From Rothia similimucilaginosa (GTDB taxonomy: Bacteria > Actinomycetota > Actinomycetes > Actinomycetales > Micrococcaceae): a stretch of DNA of 64,000 nucleotides. This document shows positions 55,411 through 64,000 of the stretch, in pieces. The notes beneath the pieces are model-generated. The model saw only the letters and a list, made by a program, of their open reading frames with translations, was not told the origin of the DNA and ran no database searches. Within the stretch, counting starts at the first letter, position 1, and each line of letters begins with the position of its first letter. The translations under genes were made by a program, and so were the position numbers. The stretch covers positions 123,013 to 187,012 of the forward strand of contig NZ_JAOVAM010000006.1 of NCBI RefSeq assembly GCF_029850875.1, written 5' to 3'.

Positions 55411-56265
55411 CTAGCAGTCGGCGTTGTTCGGGAAATCATGGGTTGCAATCTTCCACTGACCGTCAACCTGGACAAGGGTATAAATATTGAGCGAACGCTT
55501 CGGAGAATTGTCATCCTTAACAGGATGATTATTCTCGTCATAGATCTTCACCGAAGAAGAGTCCATGCATACTTCCAGCATGTGTGCGGGCTGACCCTTG
55601 TACTGGGTTTCAGCCATACGGGGAGTACCCACCACAGTGGAAGAACCATCATAATGCCAGCCAGCCAGAGCGTACTCGGAAGCCTGCACGGCAAACTCAG
55701 CCGCAGCGGAATCTACGGCTACTGCCTCGATAGAACGAATCGTCTCATCGTCGAGAACAGCACGAGCCTGCTTAACGTTCTGTCGCTCAACTTCCTCATT
55801 GCTGGTCGGTTCAGCAGCGTTCTCAGGGGAAGGAACAGCAGAAGGAGCTGCCTTGACCTTATTCAGAATATTTTCATAGGAGTTGACCAGCTCGGTAATC
55901 TTCTTAACCTCTTCGCTGTCAACGGCCGCAGAAGAAGCATTCTTCATCTCTTCAGAACCGATGTAAACCTCTTCAAGCTTCTGAGCATCAGAGGAAGTCG
56001 CCTCATTCTTTGCTTCAGCTGAAGCCTCGGTGGAGGCGTTGGAGGAAGTCTTAGCAGTGCCCTGATCGGAAACACGGGGAGAAGAGCTAGAAGACTGCGC
56101 AGAAGAAGCGTGAGCAGAAGCGCTCGCAGATGCAGAAGCAGAAGAAGAGCTATCGGATTTCGGGTTCTCGGTGGCGCAACCGCTCAGAATTAGAGCAGAT
56201 ACACCAACGGTGCCCAGGGTACCCAAAAGGAGGGAGTGGGAGGACTGCTTGAAAAATGCTGACAT
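55411..56265 (-). CDS. Secreted lipoprotein, function unknown
   Basis: 284 aa. A signal peptide with lipobox LILSGC predicts acylation at Cys29 and anchoring to the outer face of the membrane. Residues 36-110 are a Ser/Ala/Glu-rich low-complexity linker. The C-terminal 170 residues alternate helices and strands and end in LNIYTLVQVDGQWKIATHDFP, which resembles NTF2-like or similar small alpha-beta folds, not certain. GAGG precedes the ATG. It lies between the intact secreted protein gene and its decayed paralogue, suggesting the two kinds of gene travelled together. Confidence 0.75.
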   Translation of the reverse strand: MSAFFKQSSHSLLLGTLGTVGVSALILSGCATENPKSDSSSSASASASASAHASSAQSSSSSPRVSDQGTAKTSSNASTEASAEAKNEATSSDAQKLEEVYIGSEEMKNASSAAVDSEEVKKITELVNSYENILNKVKAAPSAVPSPENAAEPTSNEEVERQNVKQARAVLDDETIRSIEAVAVDSAAAEFAVQASEYALAGWHYDGSSTVVGTPRMAETQYKGQPAHMLEVCMDSSSVKIYDENNHPVKDDNSPKRSLNIYTLVQVDGQWKIATHDFPNNADC

Positions 56266-56609
56266 AGGAAGCCTCTTTAGTGGTTGGACTGAGAATGACT
56301 ATATTCAGGAAAATATTACCCCGCGGTGACAAAACACCTAAGGCTAACACGTAAAGCTGGGAGAATACTTAGACTTGTAAAAAATAATGTTTTTATAACT
56401 TATGAGAATAGAACCTAAAAAAATGCCTATTAGTACCTAACTTGAAGGTAAATGTATATCGCCGAATGAAAGAAATTTCAAGGAAATGAATAAAATAGAT
56501 TCACTTTGTGCAAAAATATCCCTGGCGATTATAAAACCAGCCCGGGATAATAGGGTGAATATCACTAAAAATCTTTGTTATAAAAGTGGGTATCGCCCTT
56601 ATGAGGGGG
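56266..56609. other. AT-rich intergenic region
   Basis: 344 bases, strongly AT-rich, no open frame worth calling and no clear promoter or terminator. Lies downstream of the pseudogene and upstream of the lipoprotein gene on the minus strand. Confidence 0.6.
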
Positions 56610-58119
56610 TTATACCGCCTGAACAGCCTTGGTACTTGCTGAATAGTTGTCCGTAGTATCTACCGCACGCACATAATAGTGGGCGCCATCGTGGTAATCC
56701 ACCGAATAGCTCGTACCCTTAACCGTCGCAATAGGACGATCATCACGCAGAACCTGGTAGCGAGCGCTGCTCTCGCGAACGCCAGGCCAGGATAGCTTAT
56801 CGGTCGAACCATAACGCTGAACCGACAGCTTAGGCGGAGCCGACGGGGCAGTCACAGTGCGAGGAGCAAAGGGAGTGAAACCAACCGTATGCTGCTTACC
56901 GTGAGAGTCCAGCGAACGGTTGTTGTCGCCACCAACCCACAGGTTGCTACGAGAATCCACGAAGGACTCCCGGATGCCGAAAAGGAACGAACCGGCTCAC
57001 CCGAATCCACGTTGTAGTCAGCCAAGTATGGCTGATCAACGCGCTCGCCGCCAGCGGACTCCATATACTTGAAGTCGCCACCGGCGAAGACAATATCGCT
57101 CACCTGAGTAATAGCCTGACCGTAGGTGTTCATCTCGTTCTTTTGCTCGGTGCCAGTCTGCTAACTGGTACGCGAACGAACGGGTATTGTGTAGCTATTG
57201 GGCAGATCACAACGGTTGCTAGTGGCAGAGTCAGAACCAATCTGCGAGAAATTCAAGTCACGCTGAGTTAGCTTTGGGCGCAGGAACACCTGAGCGAACG
57301 GAATAAAATAACCGGTAGAACTGCGCCTCGTTAAATGTTAAGAATCGGCACGATCATTACCGAAGTTCACCAGCGAACTGTATGTAAAACGATCTGGTAG
57401 CCCTGGTTTGTGTGAGTGAATAAACGCACTGAGCTGGTGGTAATACCGGGAGCCATCTCCGAGGTGGAACCGACCATATGGGGGTGCGGTTAATGTCGGC
57501 ATCGGTGAACTTCACGTTGCCCCAACGCTGACCGTAGCTCAACGCCCAGGTCCACTGCTCAATTTGAGGACGCTGAACATAAACATTCTGACACTGGGGC
57601 CCCTCGCATTGTGAGCACGGTGCAGGCGCATGCCGTCGGAAAGGTTCTGAGGCTTAATGCCGTTCAGTAACACATAGACAGTGTTTTCCGGAAGCTGGAT
57701 CGGAGTATAAAAGCGGAAGGGTCGGTGAGGTTCTGGTGCAGCTGATTCGGGTCGCCGGGGCCATTGTAGGACTGGATCTAACCCTCATGACCGCCGCCAA
57801 TCATGACCCAGCCGCCGCCATCAGGTTCCTGATCGCAGTAGAACTGCGCCGGGTCGCTCATCTGCGGGGTGTACGGCCAATAAGTGCCAGAGGAGGCTGA
57901 AGGGTTGACTTGCTTGACCTTGTAGCAGGAAGCAGCCGCCTGATCGCTGCTGGAACCATCATGGGTGCCGGTAGAGCAGCCGAAGCTGGGGTAGTAGGAG
58001 TAAGAGGTGCCGCGCTGAGAGCGGTAACAAAAGCGAGTGCGAAAGCGGCATACTTCTTAGCGGACCATGAAAGGGTTATGGGCTTTTTCAGCGGGATTGT
58101 TCGTGTATATGGTTGTCAT
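56610..58119 (-). pseudogene. Decayed paralogue of the fibrinogen-like secreted protein
   Basis: Broken copy of 51986-55291. From the 5' end: signal-peptide-like coding (SWSAKKYAAFALAFVTALSA), then in another frame SCYKVKQ, YWPYTPQMSDPAQFYCDQ and PDGGGWVMIGGG, then an in-frame TAG at 57780-57778 where the intact gene has Trp. More frameshifts follow. Late fragments keep YGQAITQVSDIVFAGGDFKY, then jump directly to ESFVDSRSNLWVGGDNNRS and the FN3 end (ARYQVLRDD, YYVRAVDTTDNYSAST) at a stop at 56610. About 320 residues of the propeller and the whole C-terminal domain are missing. Multiple independent lesions rule out a single sequencing error. Confidence 0.85.
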
Positions 58120-58567
58120 ATGCGTCTTTCTGATGCGACGTTCCGGGAGGAAGACGCGGTGCGGTTTTTCTATAAGTGTTATTGAATGGGTTACATGATT
58201 AAGCTATGAAAATAATAGTGCACAAAGTGCAAAGATGCGGATGAGGGTGTGATTTGTATCCTATAAAATCGACTTTGTCGTCAAGAAATGACGCAGAAGA
58301 AAACCATACTCATATATCGCCATTGAAAGTGACAATCGGGTACAAAAAGCTATATCTACAGCCAAAGAAGCCCACGAAAGAAAAATGCCATAAAAAGCAG
58401 AGTAGACCTACAATAGAAAAGCCGCACACATCACCAAAAGTGCACATAAAATTCCTCAAAATAAAACACTCGGGCACCCCACCCGACACCACCTCACACC
58501 AGCCACCCATCGACACCCTCAACCAGCCAAACCGCCGGAACCGAGGACAGCAGATTCAGGAGAACCC
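58120..58567. other. Intergenic region upstream of mfd
   Basis: 448 bases with low GC to about 58500, then C/A-rich sequence. A 105-codon frame from a TTG at 58254 has no ribosome site and a composition unlike its neighbours (Lys/Pro/His-rich), so it is not called. The region holds the promoters of mfd and of the ancestral secreted gene, but none is clear. Confidence 0.55.
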
Positions 58568-61500
58568 GTGAGCACCACCCGAAAAGCTACCGCACAGCCC
58601 CTCGAAGCGCCCCTGCACCCCCTCCTGAAAACCCTCAACCAACTCAGCAGCTGGGCCGCAATCCGCACCGCCGCCTCCGTGCACCCCACAGAACGTAGCG
58701 CACACACCCTCATCGGCGCCGTCGGAGGAACACACGCCGCACTCATTGCCGAGATCTCCGCCGCCGTACGCGCAACCACCCCCGAAGCTCTCAGCCTCAT
58801 TATCACCCCCACCGATCGCCAAGCAGAAGACCTCGCTGCAGCCCTGCGCTCCTACCTGCCCGCCGCCGACATTGCGCTCTTCCCCGCCGGGGAAACCCTG
58901 CCCCACGAACGTCTCTCACCGCGTTCCGACACCGTAGGCCGCCGGCTACAGGTACTGCGCGCCATGACCGGGGAAGCAGCCAAACGCCCCCAAATCGTTA
59001 TTGCACCCGTACGCGCCGTCATCCAGCCCATCGTCACCGGCATCGAAAAACTTGAACCTGTACACCTGGTTCGCGGCGAAGAATACCCCTTCAAAGACGT
59101 AGTACGAGGCCTCAACGACGCCGCATACTCCCGCGTAGACCTTGTCGCCAAGCGCGGCGAATACGCCGTACGAGGCGGCATTATCGACGTCTTCCCGCCC
59201 ACAGCAACCACCCCCGTCCGCCTCGAATTCTTCGGTGACGAACTCGATGAAATACGCCACTTCTCCGCTGCTGACCAGCGCACCCTCAGCGAGGGAGAAG
59301 AGCTCGCTGAACTCACCCTGCTGCCCTGCCGTGAATTGCTCATCACCCCCGAGGTTATGAGCCGCGCCGCCCGCCTGAAAGCCGACTATCCGGCAGCTGC
59401 AGCCATGCTCGAAAAGATTGCCGGTGGAATCTACGTCGAAGGCATGGAGTCGCTCATCCCGCTGCTCATCGAATCCATGAACACCCTCACCGAGCTGCTG
59501 CCGGCAGGGTCCATGATCATTAACGTCGAACCCGAGCGCGTGCGTGCCCGCGCCGAAGATCTCGTCGCCACCAACGAAGAATTCCTCGCCGCCGCATGGG
59601 ATACCTCCGCAGAAGCCGACGCAGTAGCACCCATCGACCTCGGCCAGCTACGCATGAGCGACAGCGGATTCCGCACCATCGACCAAACCGCCGCACAGGC
59701 GCTCGAAGCCAAGCTCAGTTGGTGGGAAATCACCGAACTCGTCACTGACGCAGACCTACTCGAAGACGCCGCCGGGGCACTCCAGCACCAGAGTATTGCC
59801 GACGCCATCGAAGACGGAATCGACACCTACTCCGTCAACGCCACCCCCGCAACCGCCTTCAACGGTTCCGTCGAACGCATGCTCAGCCAGGTTGGCGACC
59901 TCATCCGCCAACAGTGGACCGTCCTCGCCCTCACCAATGGCCGGGGATCCACCGACCGCATCATCGACCTCTTCCACTCCGGCCAAGGGGCACCTGCCGT
60001 ACCCGCAGCCCGCCGAACCAGTCTAGAAACTGACCCCGCTGGCAAGCTCGACCACGGCATTGTCGAGGTGTGCGAGGCGCCCGCCTCCGCAGGCTTCCTC
60101 ATCGAGGAGGTGAAGCTAGCCGTCTTCACCGAAGCTGAACTGCTCGGCCGCCGCGGCACCTACTCGCCCCGAGGCGCTGCCGGACAAAAATTCAAGACAC
60201 GCCGCCGCCGCAACGCTGTCGACCCGCTCGCTCTGAACCCCGGCGACTACGTGGTGCACGAACGCCACGGTATCGGCAGGTTCGTCGAGATGACCTCCCG
60301 CCCGGTGGCTGGCGTATCCCCGGTCAATGGCGTACAACCCATGAAGGAATACCTGGTCATCGAGTACGCCCCCGCCAAGCGCGGCGGCGCACCTGACCGC
60401 CTCTTTGTTCCTTCTGACCAGCTGGACCTCATTTCTAACTACGTGGGTGGCGAGAACCCGAGCCTGTCGAAGATGGGCGGTAGTGACTGGGCTAAGACCA
60501 AGTCCCGCGCTCGCAAGGCTGTCAAGGAAATCGCCGCAGACCTGGTGAAACTCTATTCGGCTCGCCAGGCATCGCGCGGTCACGCCTTTGCGGCAGACAC
60601 TCCCTGGCAGCGAGAGCTGGAAGAATCCTTCCCCTACAACGAGACTCCCGACCAGCTCACCGCCATCCACGAGGTGAAGGAAGACATGGAGAGAGAAATC
60701 CCCATGGATCGCCTCATCTCCGGTGACGTGGGATTCGGCAAAACTGAGGTTGCTGTGCGTGCCGCATTCAAGGCGGTACAGGACGGCAAACAGGTTGCCG
60801 TGCTCGTACCCACGACCCTGCTCGCACAGCAACACTACGAGACGTTTAGCGAACGCTTCTCTGGCTTCCCCGTGAAGATTCGCGTGCTCTCCCGCTTCCA
60901 GAAGGCGAAAGAAACCCGCCAGATTACCGAAGAAATTGCATCCGGCGCGGTGGACGTGGTGATTGGCACCCACCGGATTCTCTCGGACAGCGTTGTGTTC
61001 AAGGACCTGGGCCTGGTCATCATTGACGAGGAACAGCGCTTCGGTGTGGAGCACAAGGAAAAGCTCAAGCAGATGCGCACGAATGTGGACGTGCTCGCCA
61101 TGAGTGCTACCCCGATTCCGCGTACCCTGGAAATGTCGCTAACCGGTATTCGCGAGACCTCTACCCTTGCGACCGCGCCGGAGGAACGCCACCCCGTGCT
61201 GACCTTCGTCGGTCCGCGAACCGACAGCCAGATTACCGCCGCAATCCGTCGCGAGCTCATGCGTGAAGGACAGGTGTTCTTCGTGCACAACCGTGTGGCT
61301 GACATCGATGATGTCGCCGCGGAAATCGGCAAGCTCGTGCCGGAGGCGCGCATCGCCACCGCCCACGGTCGTATGAGTGAGTCGCGCCTGGAGCAGATTA
61401 TTGTGGACTTCTGGGAACGCCGCTTTGACGTGCTGGTCTGCACTACCATCGTGGAGACCGGCCTGGATATTTCGAATGCGAACACTCTCATTGTCGATCA

Positions 61501-62314
61501 TGCCCAGAACTACGGTCTGAGCCAGCTACACCAGCTGCGTGGACGCGTGGGTCGTGGCCGCGAGCGCGCCTACGCGTACTTCCTGTACCCGTTGGATAAG
61601 ACCCTCGGTGAGATTGCGCATGAGCGTCTGAAGGCTGTGGCGACCCATAACGAGCTGGGTGCAGGTCTGCAGCTCGCCATGAAAGACCTGGAGATTCGTG
61701 GTGCCGGCAATCTGCTCGGCGGCGAACAGTCCGGCCATATTGCCGGTGTCGGTTTTGACCTGTACCTGCGTCTGGTCGGCGAGGCGGTGGCGAACTATCG
61801 CGGCGAGAAGGAAGAGCGAGAGGTCGAAACGAAGATTGACCTGCCCGTCAACGCGCATATTCCTCACAACTACATTGATTCTGAGCGTCTGCGCTTGCAG
61901 GCGTACCGTCAGATTGCAGCCGCGGACACTGAAGAAAAAATTGCTGAGGCTCGTGAAGAGCTCACCGATCGTTACGGTGAGCTGCCGGAGGCGGTAGAAA
62001 ACCTGCTGGCCGTCGCGACGGTGCGTATGCATGCCCGTGCCGCCGGTATTCACGAGTTGGTGGTTTTGGGCCCGAAGGTGCGCGTGGTGACCGCTACGCC
62101 GCTGCCGGAGTCACGCCAGATGCGTCTGAAGCGCGTGTACCCGGGCTCTACCCATGCCCAGCCGAAGGGCATGGACACCTGGCTGACTCTGGTGCCGCGC
62201 CCGAAGACCATGCCGGTTGGCGGTAAGGACCTGGTGGACGGTGCGATGCTGCAGTGGGCTGAGAAGTTCATCAACTCGATTTATTCGGAGAAGCCGCAGG
62301 CTCTCGAGGAGTAG
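58568..62314 (+). CDS. mfd: Transcription-repair coupling factor Mfd
   Basis: Removes RNA polymerase stalled at DNA lesions and recruits UvrA. 1248 aa, full length. UvrB-like N-terminal module (LFPAGETLPHERLSPRSDTVGRR), RNA-polymerase-interaction domain (LNPGDYVVHERHGIGRFVEM), then the RecG-like translocase: Walker A SGDVGFGKTEVA, DEEQRFG, SATPIPRTLEMSL, ATAHGRMSE, TTIVETGLDI and RGRVGRGRERAYAYF, and a C-terminal TRCF domain. GTG start with AGGAG six bases upstream. Marks the return of the conserved backbone. Confidence 0.97.
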   Translation: MSTTRKATAQPLEAPLHPLLKTLNQLSSWAAIRTAASVHPTERSAHTLIGAVGGTHAALIAEISAAVRATTPEALSLIITPTDRQAEDLAAALRSYLPAADIALFPAGETLPHERLSPRSDTVGRRLQVLRAMTGEAAKRPQIVIAPVRAVIQPIVTGIEKLEPVHLVRGEEYPFKDVVRGLNDAAYSRVDLVAKRGEYAVRGGIIDVFPPTATTPVRLEFFGDELDEIRHFSAADQRTLSEGEELAELTLLPCRELLITPEVMSRAARLKADYPAAAAMLEKIAGGIYVEGMESLIPLLIESMNTLTELLPAGSMIINVEPERVRARAEDLVATNEEFLAAAWDTSAEADAVAPIDLGQLRMSDSGFRTIDQTAAQALEAKLSWWEITELVTDADLLEDAAGALQHQSIADAIEDGIDTYSVNATPATAFNGSVERMLSQVGDLIRQQWTVLALTNGRGSTDRIIDLFHSGQGAPAVPAARRTSLETDPAGKLDHGIVEVCEAPASAGFLIEEVKLAVFTEAELLGRRGTYSPRGAAGQKFKTRRRRNAVDPLALNPGDYVVHERHGIGRFVEMTSRPVAGVSPVNGVQPMKEYLVIEYAPAKRGGAPDRLFVPSDQLDLISNYVGGENPSLSKMGGSDWAKTKSRARKAVKEIAADLVKLYSARQASRGHAFAADTPWQRELEESFPYNETPDQLTAIHEVKEDMEREIPMDRLISGDVGFGKTEVAVRAAFKAVQDGKQVAVLVPTTLLAQQHYETFSERFSGFPVKIRVLSRFQKAKETRQITEEIASGAVDVVIGTHRILSDSVVFKDLGLVIIDEEQRFGVEHKEKLKQMRTNVDVLAMSATPIPRTLEMSLTGIRETSTLATAPEERHPVLTFVGPRTDSQITAAIRRELMREGQVFFVHNRVADIDDVAAEIGKLVPEARIATAHGRMSESRLEQIIVDFWERRFDVLVCTTIVETGLDISNANTLIVDHAQNYGLSQLHQLRGRVGRGRERAYAYFLYPLDKTLGEIAHERLKAVATHNELGAGLQLAMKDLEIRGAGNLLGGEQSGHIAGVGFDLYLRLVGEAVANYRGEKEEREVETKIDLPVNAHIPHNYIDSERLRLQAYRQIAAADTEEKIAEAREELTDRYGELPEAVENLLAVATVRMHARAAGIHELVVLGPKVRVVTATPLPESRQMRLKRVYPGSTHAQPKGMDTWLTLVPRPKTMPVGGKDLVDGAMLQWAEKFINSIYSEKPQALEE

Positions 62315-62387
62315 AAGCTGGAAGAATAGGGTAGAGGTTAGAAGAACAGGGGAGCGCCCCGTCTAACCGGCATGCCCCAAGTAAATG

Positions 62388-62431
62388 CTCGCCGTGCAGG
62401 TTGCCATAATATGGCATATCTGCACGGCGAG
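62388..62431 (+). terminator. Terminator after mfd
   Basis: CTCGCCGTGCAG (62388-62399) pairs exactly with CTGCACGGCGAG (62420-62431); inside, TGCCATA pairs with TATGGCA, giving a long cruciform-like stem, followed by TGCGTTTGCC. Confidence 0.8.
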
Positions 62432-62472
62432 TGCGTTTGCCCCGTAGGGGCGGCATAGCTCACAATTAAGGT

Positions 62473-63891
62473 ATGACTTCAACGGTGAACTATGCATCTC
62501 AGCGAATTGTAATTATTGGTGGTGGCCCCGGTGGCTACGAGGCAGCGATGGTGGCTGCCGCATCCAATGCGGACGTGACTCTCATCGAGCGTAATGCCAT
62601 TGGTGGCTCCGCCGTTCTGACTGACGTTGTACCCTCTAAAACCCTGATTGCTACGGCGGATATGATGACCCGCTTCTCCGAGGCGGGTAGCTTGGGCATT
62701 GAAAATACCAAGGGTAAGGCTCCGCAGCTTCGTGTTGATATGGACCGTGTGAACCGCCGAGTCCGCGACCTGGCTCAGCAGCAGTCTGCCGATATCAAAC
62801 GTGCTCTGGCTTCTGCGGGCGTGAAGATTATTCACGGTACCGGTAAGCTCCTGGACCGCCACACCGTTCAGGTGACCGATGAGGCGGGTCTGGTCTACCC
62901 CCTGCAGGCGGACTTTGTGTTGCTGTCGGTGGGTACGCATCCGCGTGAAATGGCGACCGGTATGCCTGATGGAGAGCGCATCCTGACCTGGACTCAGCTG
63001 TACAACTTGTGCGAGGTTCCTGAGGAGCTCATCGTGATTGGTTCGGGTGTGACCGGTGCGGAGTTCGCCTCTGCATATAACGGTCTGGGTTCTAAGGTGA
63101 CCCTGGTGTCTTCGCGTGACCGCGTGCTTCCCGGTGAGGACGAGGACGCAGCCCGCGTGCTGGAGGACGTCTTTGAACGTCGCGGCGTGCAAGTGATGCC
63201 GCGTTCTCGCGCGTCTGCTGTTGAGCGTACTGAGGACGGCTCCGGTGTCATCGTGACCTTGTCCGATGGCCGTAAGGTCTCTGGCACTCACTGCCTGGTG
63301 GCTATTGGTTCGATTCCGAACACTGAAGATTTGGGCCTGGAAGCTGCCGGTGTTGAACAGACTCCGAGTGGCCATATTAAGGTGGACGGCGTGTCCCGCA
63401 CGAGCGTGAACAGCATTTACGCCGCTGGCGACTGCACGGGCGTGTACCCGCTGGCTTCCGTGGCTGCAATGCAGGGACGTATCGCTATGGCACACATCCT
63501 CGGTGACGCGGTGCGCCCGCTGCGCACTGATAAGGTTGCCGCAAACATCTTCACCTCTCCGGAGATTGCGACCGTAGGTGTGGGCGAGAAGGACCTTGCC
63601 GAGGGGGCGTACCGTGGCGATGCAGTGACCCTGCAGCTGAGCACCAACCCGCGTGCGAAGATGATGGCGATGCGCGATGGATTCGTGAAAATTTTTGCTC
63701 GCCGCCACTCCGGCACCGTCATCGGTGGCGTGGTGGTTGGTCAGCGCGCCTCCGAGCTGATTTACCCCATTGCCTTGGCTGTGGAGAAGAAACTCGCGGT
63801 GGATGATTTGGCGGATACCTTCACAGTCTACCCCTCGCTCTCCGGCTCTATTGCTGAGGCGGCACGCAAGCTGCACACTCGCGGTCTGTAA
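62473..63891 (+). CDS. lpdA: LpdA-type NAD(P)H-quinone dehydrogenase (flavoprotein)
   Basis: 472 aa member of the pyridine nucleotide-disulfide reductase family. FAD loop IIGGGPGGYEAAM, NAD(P) loop VIGSGVTGAEFASAY and second FAD motif SIYAAGDCTGVYPLA are intact. The redox disulfide CxxxxC of lipoamide dehydrogenases is absent (IGGSAVLTDVVPSKTL in its place), and the usual C-terminal His-x4-Glu is replaced (YPSLSGSIAE). This pattern fits the LpdA class known in mycobacteria (Rv3303c), which reduces quinones rather than lipoamide. Start ATG has AAGG upstream. Confidence 0.9.
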   Translation: MTSTVNYASQRIVIIGGGPGGYEAAMVAAASNADVTLIERNAIGGSAVLTDVVPSKTLIATADMMTRFSEAGSLGIENTKGKAPQLRVDMDRVNRRVRDLAQQQSADIKRALASAGVKIIHGTGKLLDRHTVQVTDEAGLVYPLQADFVLLSVGTHPREMATGMPDGERILTWTQLYNLCEVPEELIVIGSGVTGAEFASAYNGLGSKVTLVSSRDRVLPGEDEDAARVLEDVFERRGVQVMPRSRASAVERTEDGSGVIVTLSDGRKVSGTHCLVAIGSIPNTEDLGLEAAGVEQTPSGHIKVDGVSRTSVNSIYAAGDCTGVYPLASVAAMQGRIAMAHILGDAVRPLRTDKVAANIFTSPEIATVGVGEKDLAEGAYRGDAVTLQLSTNPRAKMMAMRDGFVKIFARRHSGTVIGGVVVGQRASELIYPIALAVEKKLAVDDLADTFTVYPSLSGSIAEAARKLHTRGL

Positions 63892-63971
63892 TCTGTGCAG
63901 ATGAGGCACTGAGCCGGACTTAGCATCTCTGAAGGTCCAGTATCTCTGCGCGTATAAAAGCGGTGGGGGCC

Positions 63972-64000
63972 GCCTCCTGAAGTTCTAAGATTCAGGAGGC
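63972..64000 (+). terminator. Terminator hairpin at the right edge (cut by window end)
   Basis: GCCTCCTGAA (63972-63981) pairs exactly with TTCAGGAGGC (63991-64000). The T tail, if any, lies outside the window. Confidence 0.65.

Noticed and set aside
58254..58571. 105-codon frame before mfd
   Set aside because: TTG start without ribosome site, odd Lys/Pro/His composition, and it ends at the mfd start region; looks like chance in AT-rich sequence.
62473..63891. Lipoamide dehydrogenase of a 2-oxoacid dehydrogenase complex
   Set aside because: Lacks the redox CxxxxC and the C-terminal His-Glu pair; no E1/E2 genes nearby.
62479..63909. 476-codon open frame antisense to lpdA
   Set aside because: His/Arg-rich shadow of a clear flavoprotein gene.

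Overview
The window reads as a high-GC Gram-positive chromosome of the Micrococcaceae type, most likely a Rothia close to R. mucilaginosa. This rests on gene content and order, GTG/TTG starts, GC-rich codons and a large polysaccharide load. It is recognition by eye, not a database result. Almost all of the sequence is coding, and no transposase, phage gene or CRISPR array was seen.

A housekeeping backbone runs left to right: pmt (partial, minus strand), rsmI, a TatD-family nuclease, rsmA/ksgA, ispE, an ABC-F ATPase (minus strand), tRNA-Gln(TTG), glmU, prs, rplY, pth, sufS, sufU, mfd and lpdA. These serve rRNA methylation, isoprenoid precursors (IspE), UDP-GlcNAc (GlmU), PRPP, ribosomal protein L25, peptidyl-tRNA recycling, Fe-S assembly and transcription-coupled repair.

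Cell-surface glycan genes interrupt this backbone at four places. (1) Two tandem GT25 glycosyltransferases lie between tatD and rsmA (3.3-5.3 kb). (2) A GT4, a GT2 and a hexapeptide acyltransferase lie between ispE and the ABC-F gene (7.4-10.1 kb). (3) A 22-kb polysaccharide locus lies between prs and rplY (15.0-37.7 kb). It holds a low-molecular-weight tyrosine phosphatase, a PglK-like ABC flippase, at least seven recognised glycosyltransferases, a nonulosonic-acid module (cytidylyltransferase, three-domain NeuB fusion, sialyltransferase-like GT-B), a Wzy/ligase-like membrane protein, a PqqD-like plus nucleotidyltransferase pair, a Wzc-like tyrosine autokinase, and rmlA, rmlB and an rmlC-rmlD fusion for dTDP-L-rhamnose. 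(4) A second locus lies between sufU and mfd (41.9-58.1 kb). It holds a TagD-like cytidylyltransferase, a PssD/PssE split glycosyltransferase, a Wzz-like protein with an apparently dead kinase domain, Wzx, Wzy, a GT2 and a CDP-alcohol phosphotransferase. It ends with a large secreted fibrinogen-like/propeller/FN3 protein, a lipoprotein, and a decayed paralogue of the secreted protein.

The two loci look like two partly independent export/polymerisation systems: ABC flippase plus active tyrosine kinase, and Wzx/Wzy plus pseudokinase Wzz. They would share sugar nucleotides such as UDP-GlcNAc and dTDP-rhamnose. No initiating phosphoglycosyltransferase and no LytR-CpsA-Psr attachment enzyme was recognised, so those steps are probably encoded elsewhere. 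The least conventional elements are the nonulosonate module, the PqqD/nucleotidyltransferase pair, the pseudokinase Wzz protein and the fibrinogen-like secreted protein with its broken copy.
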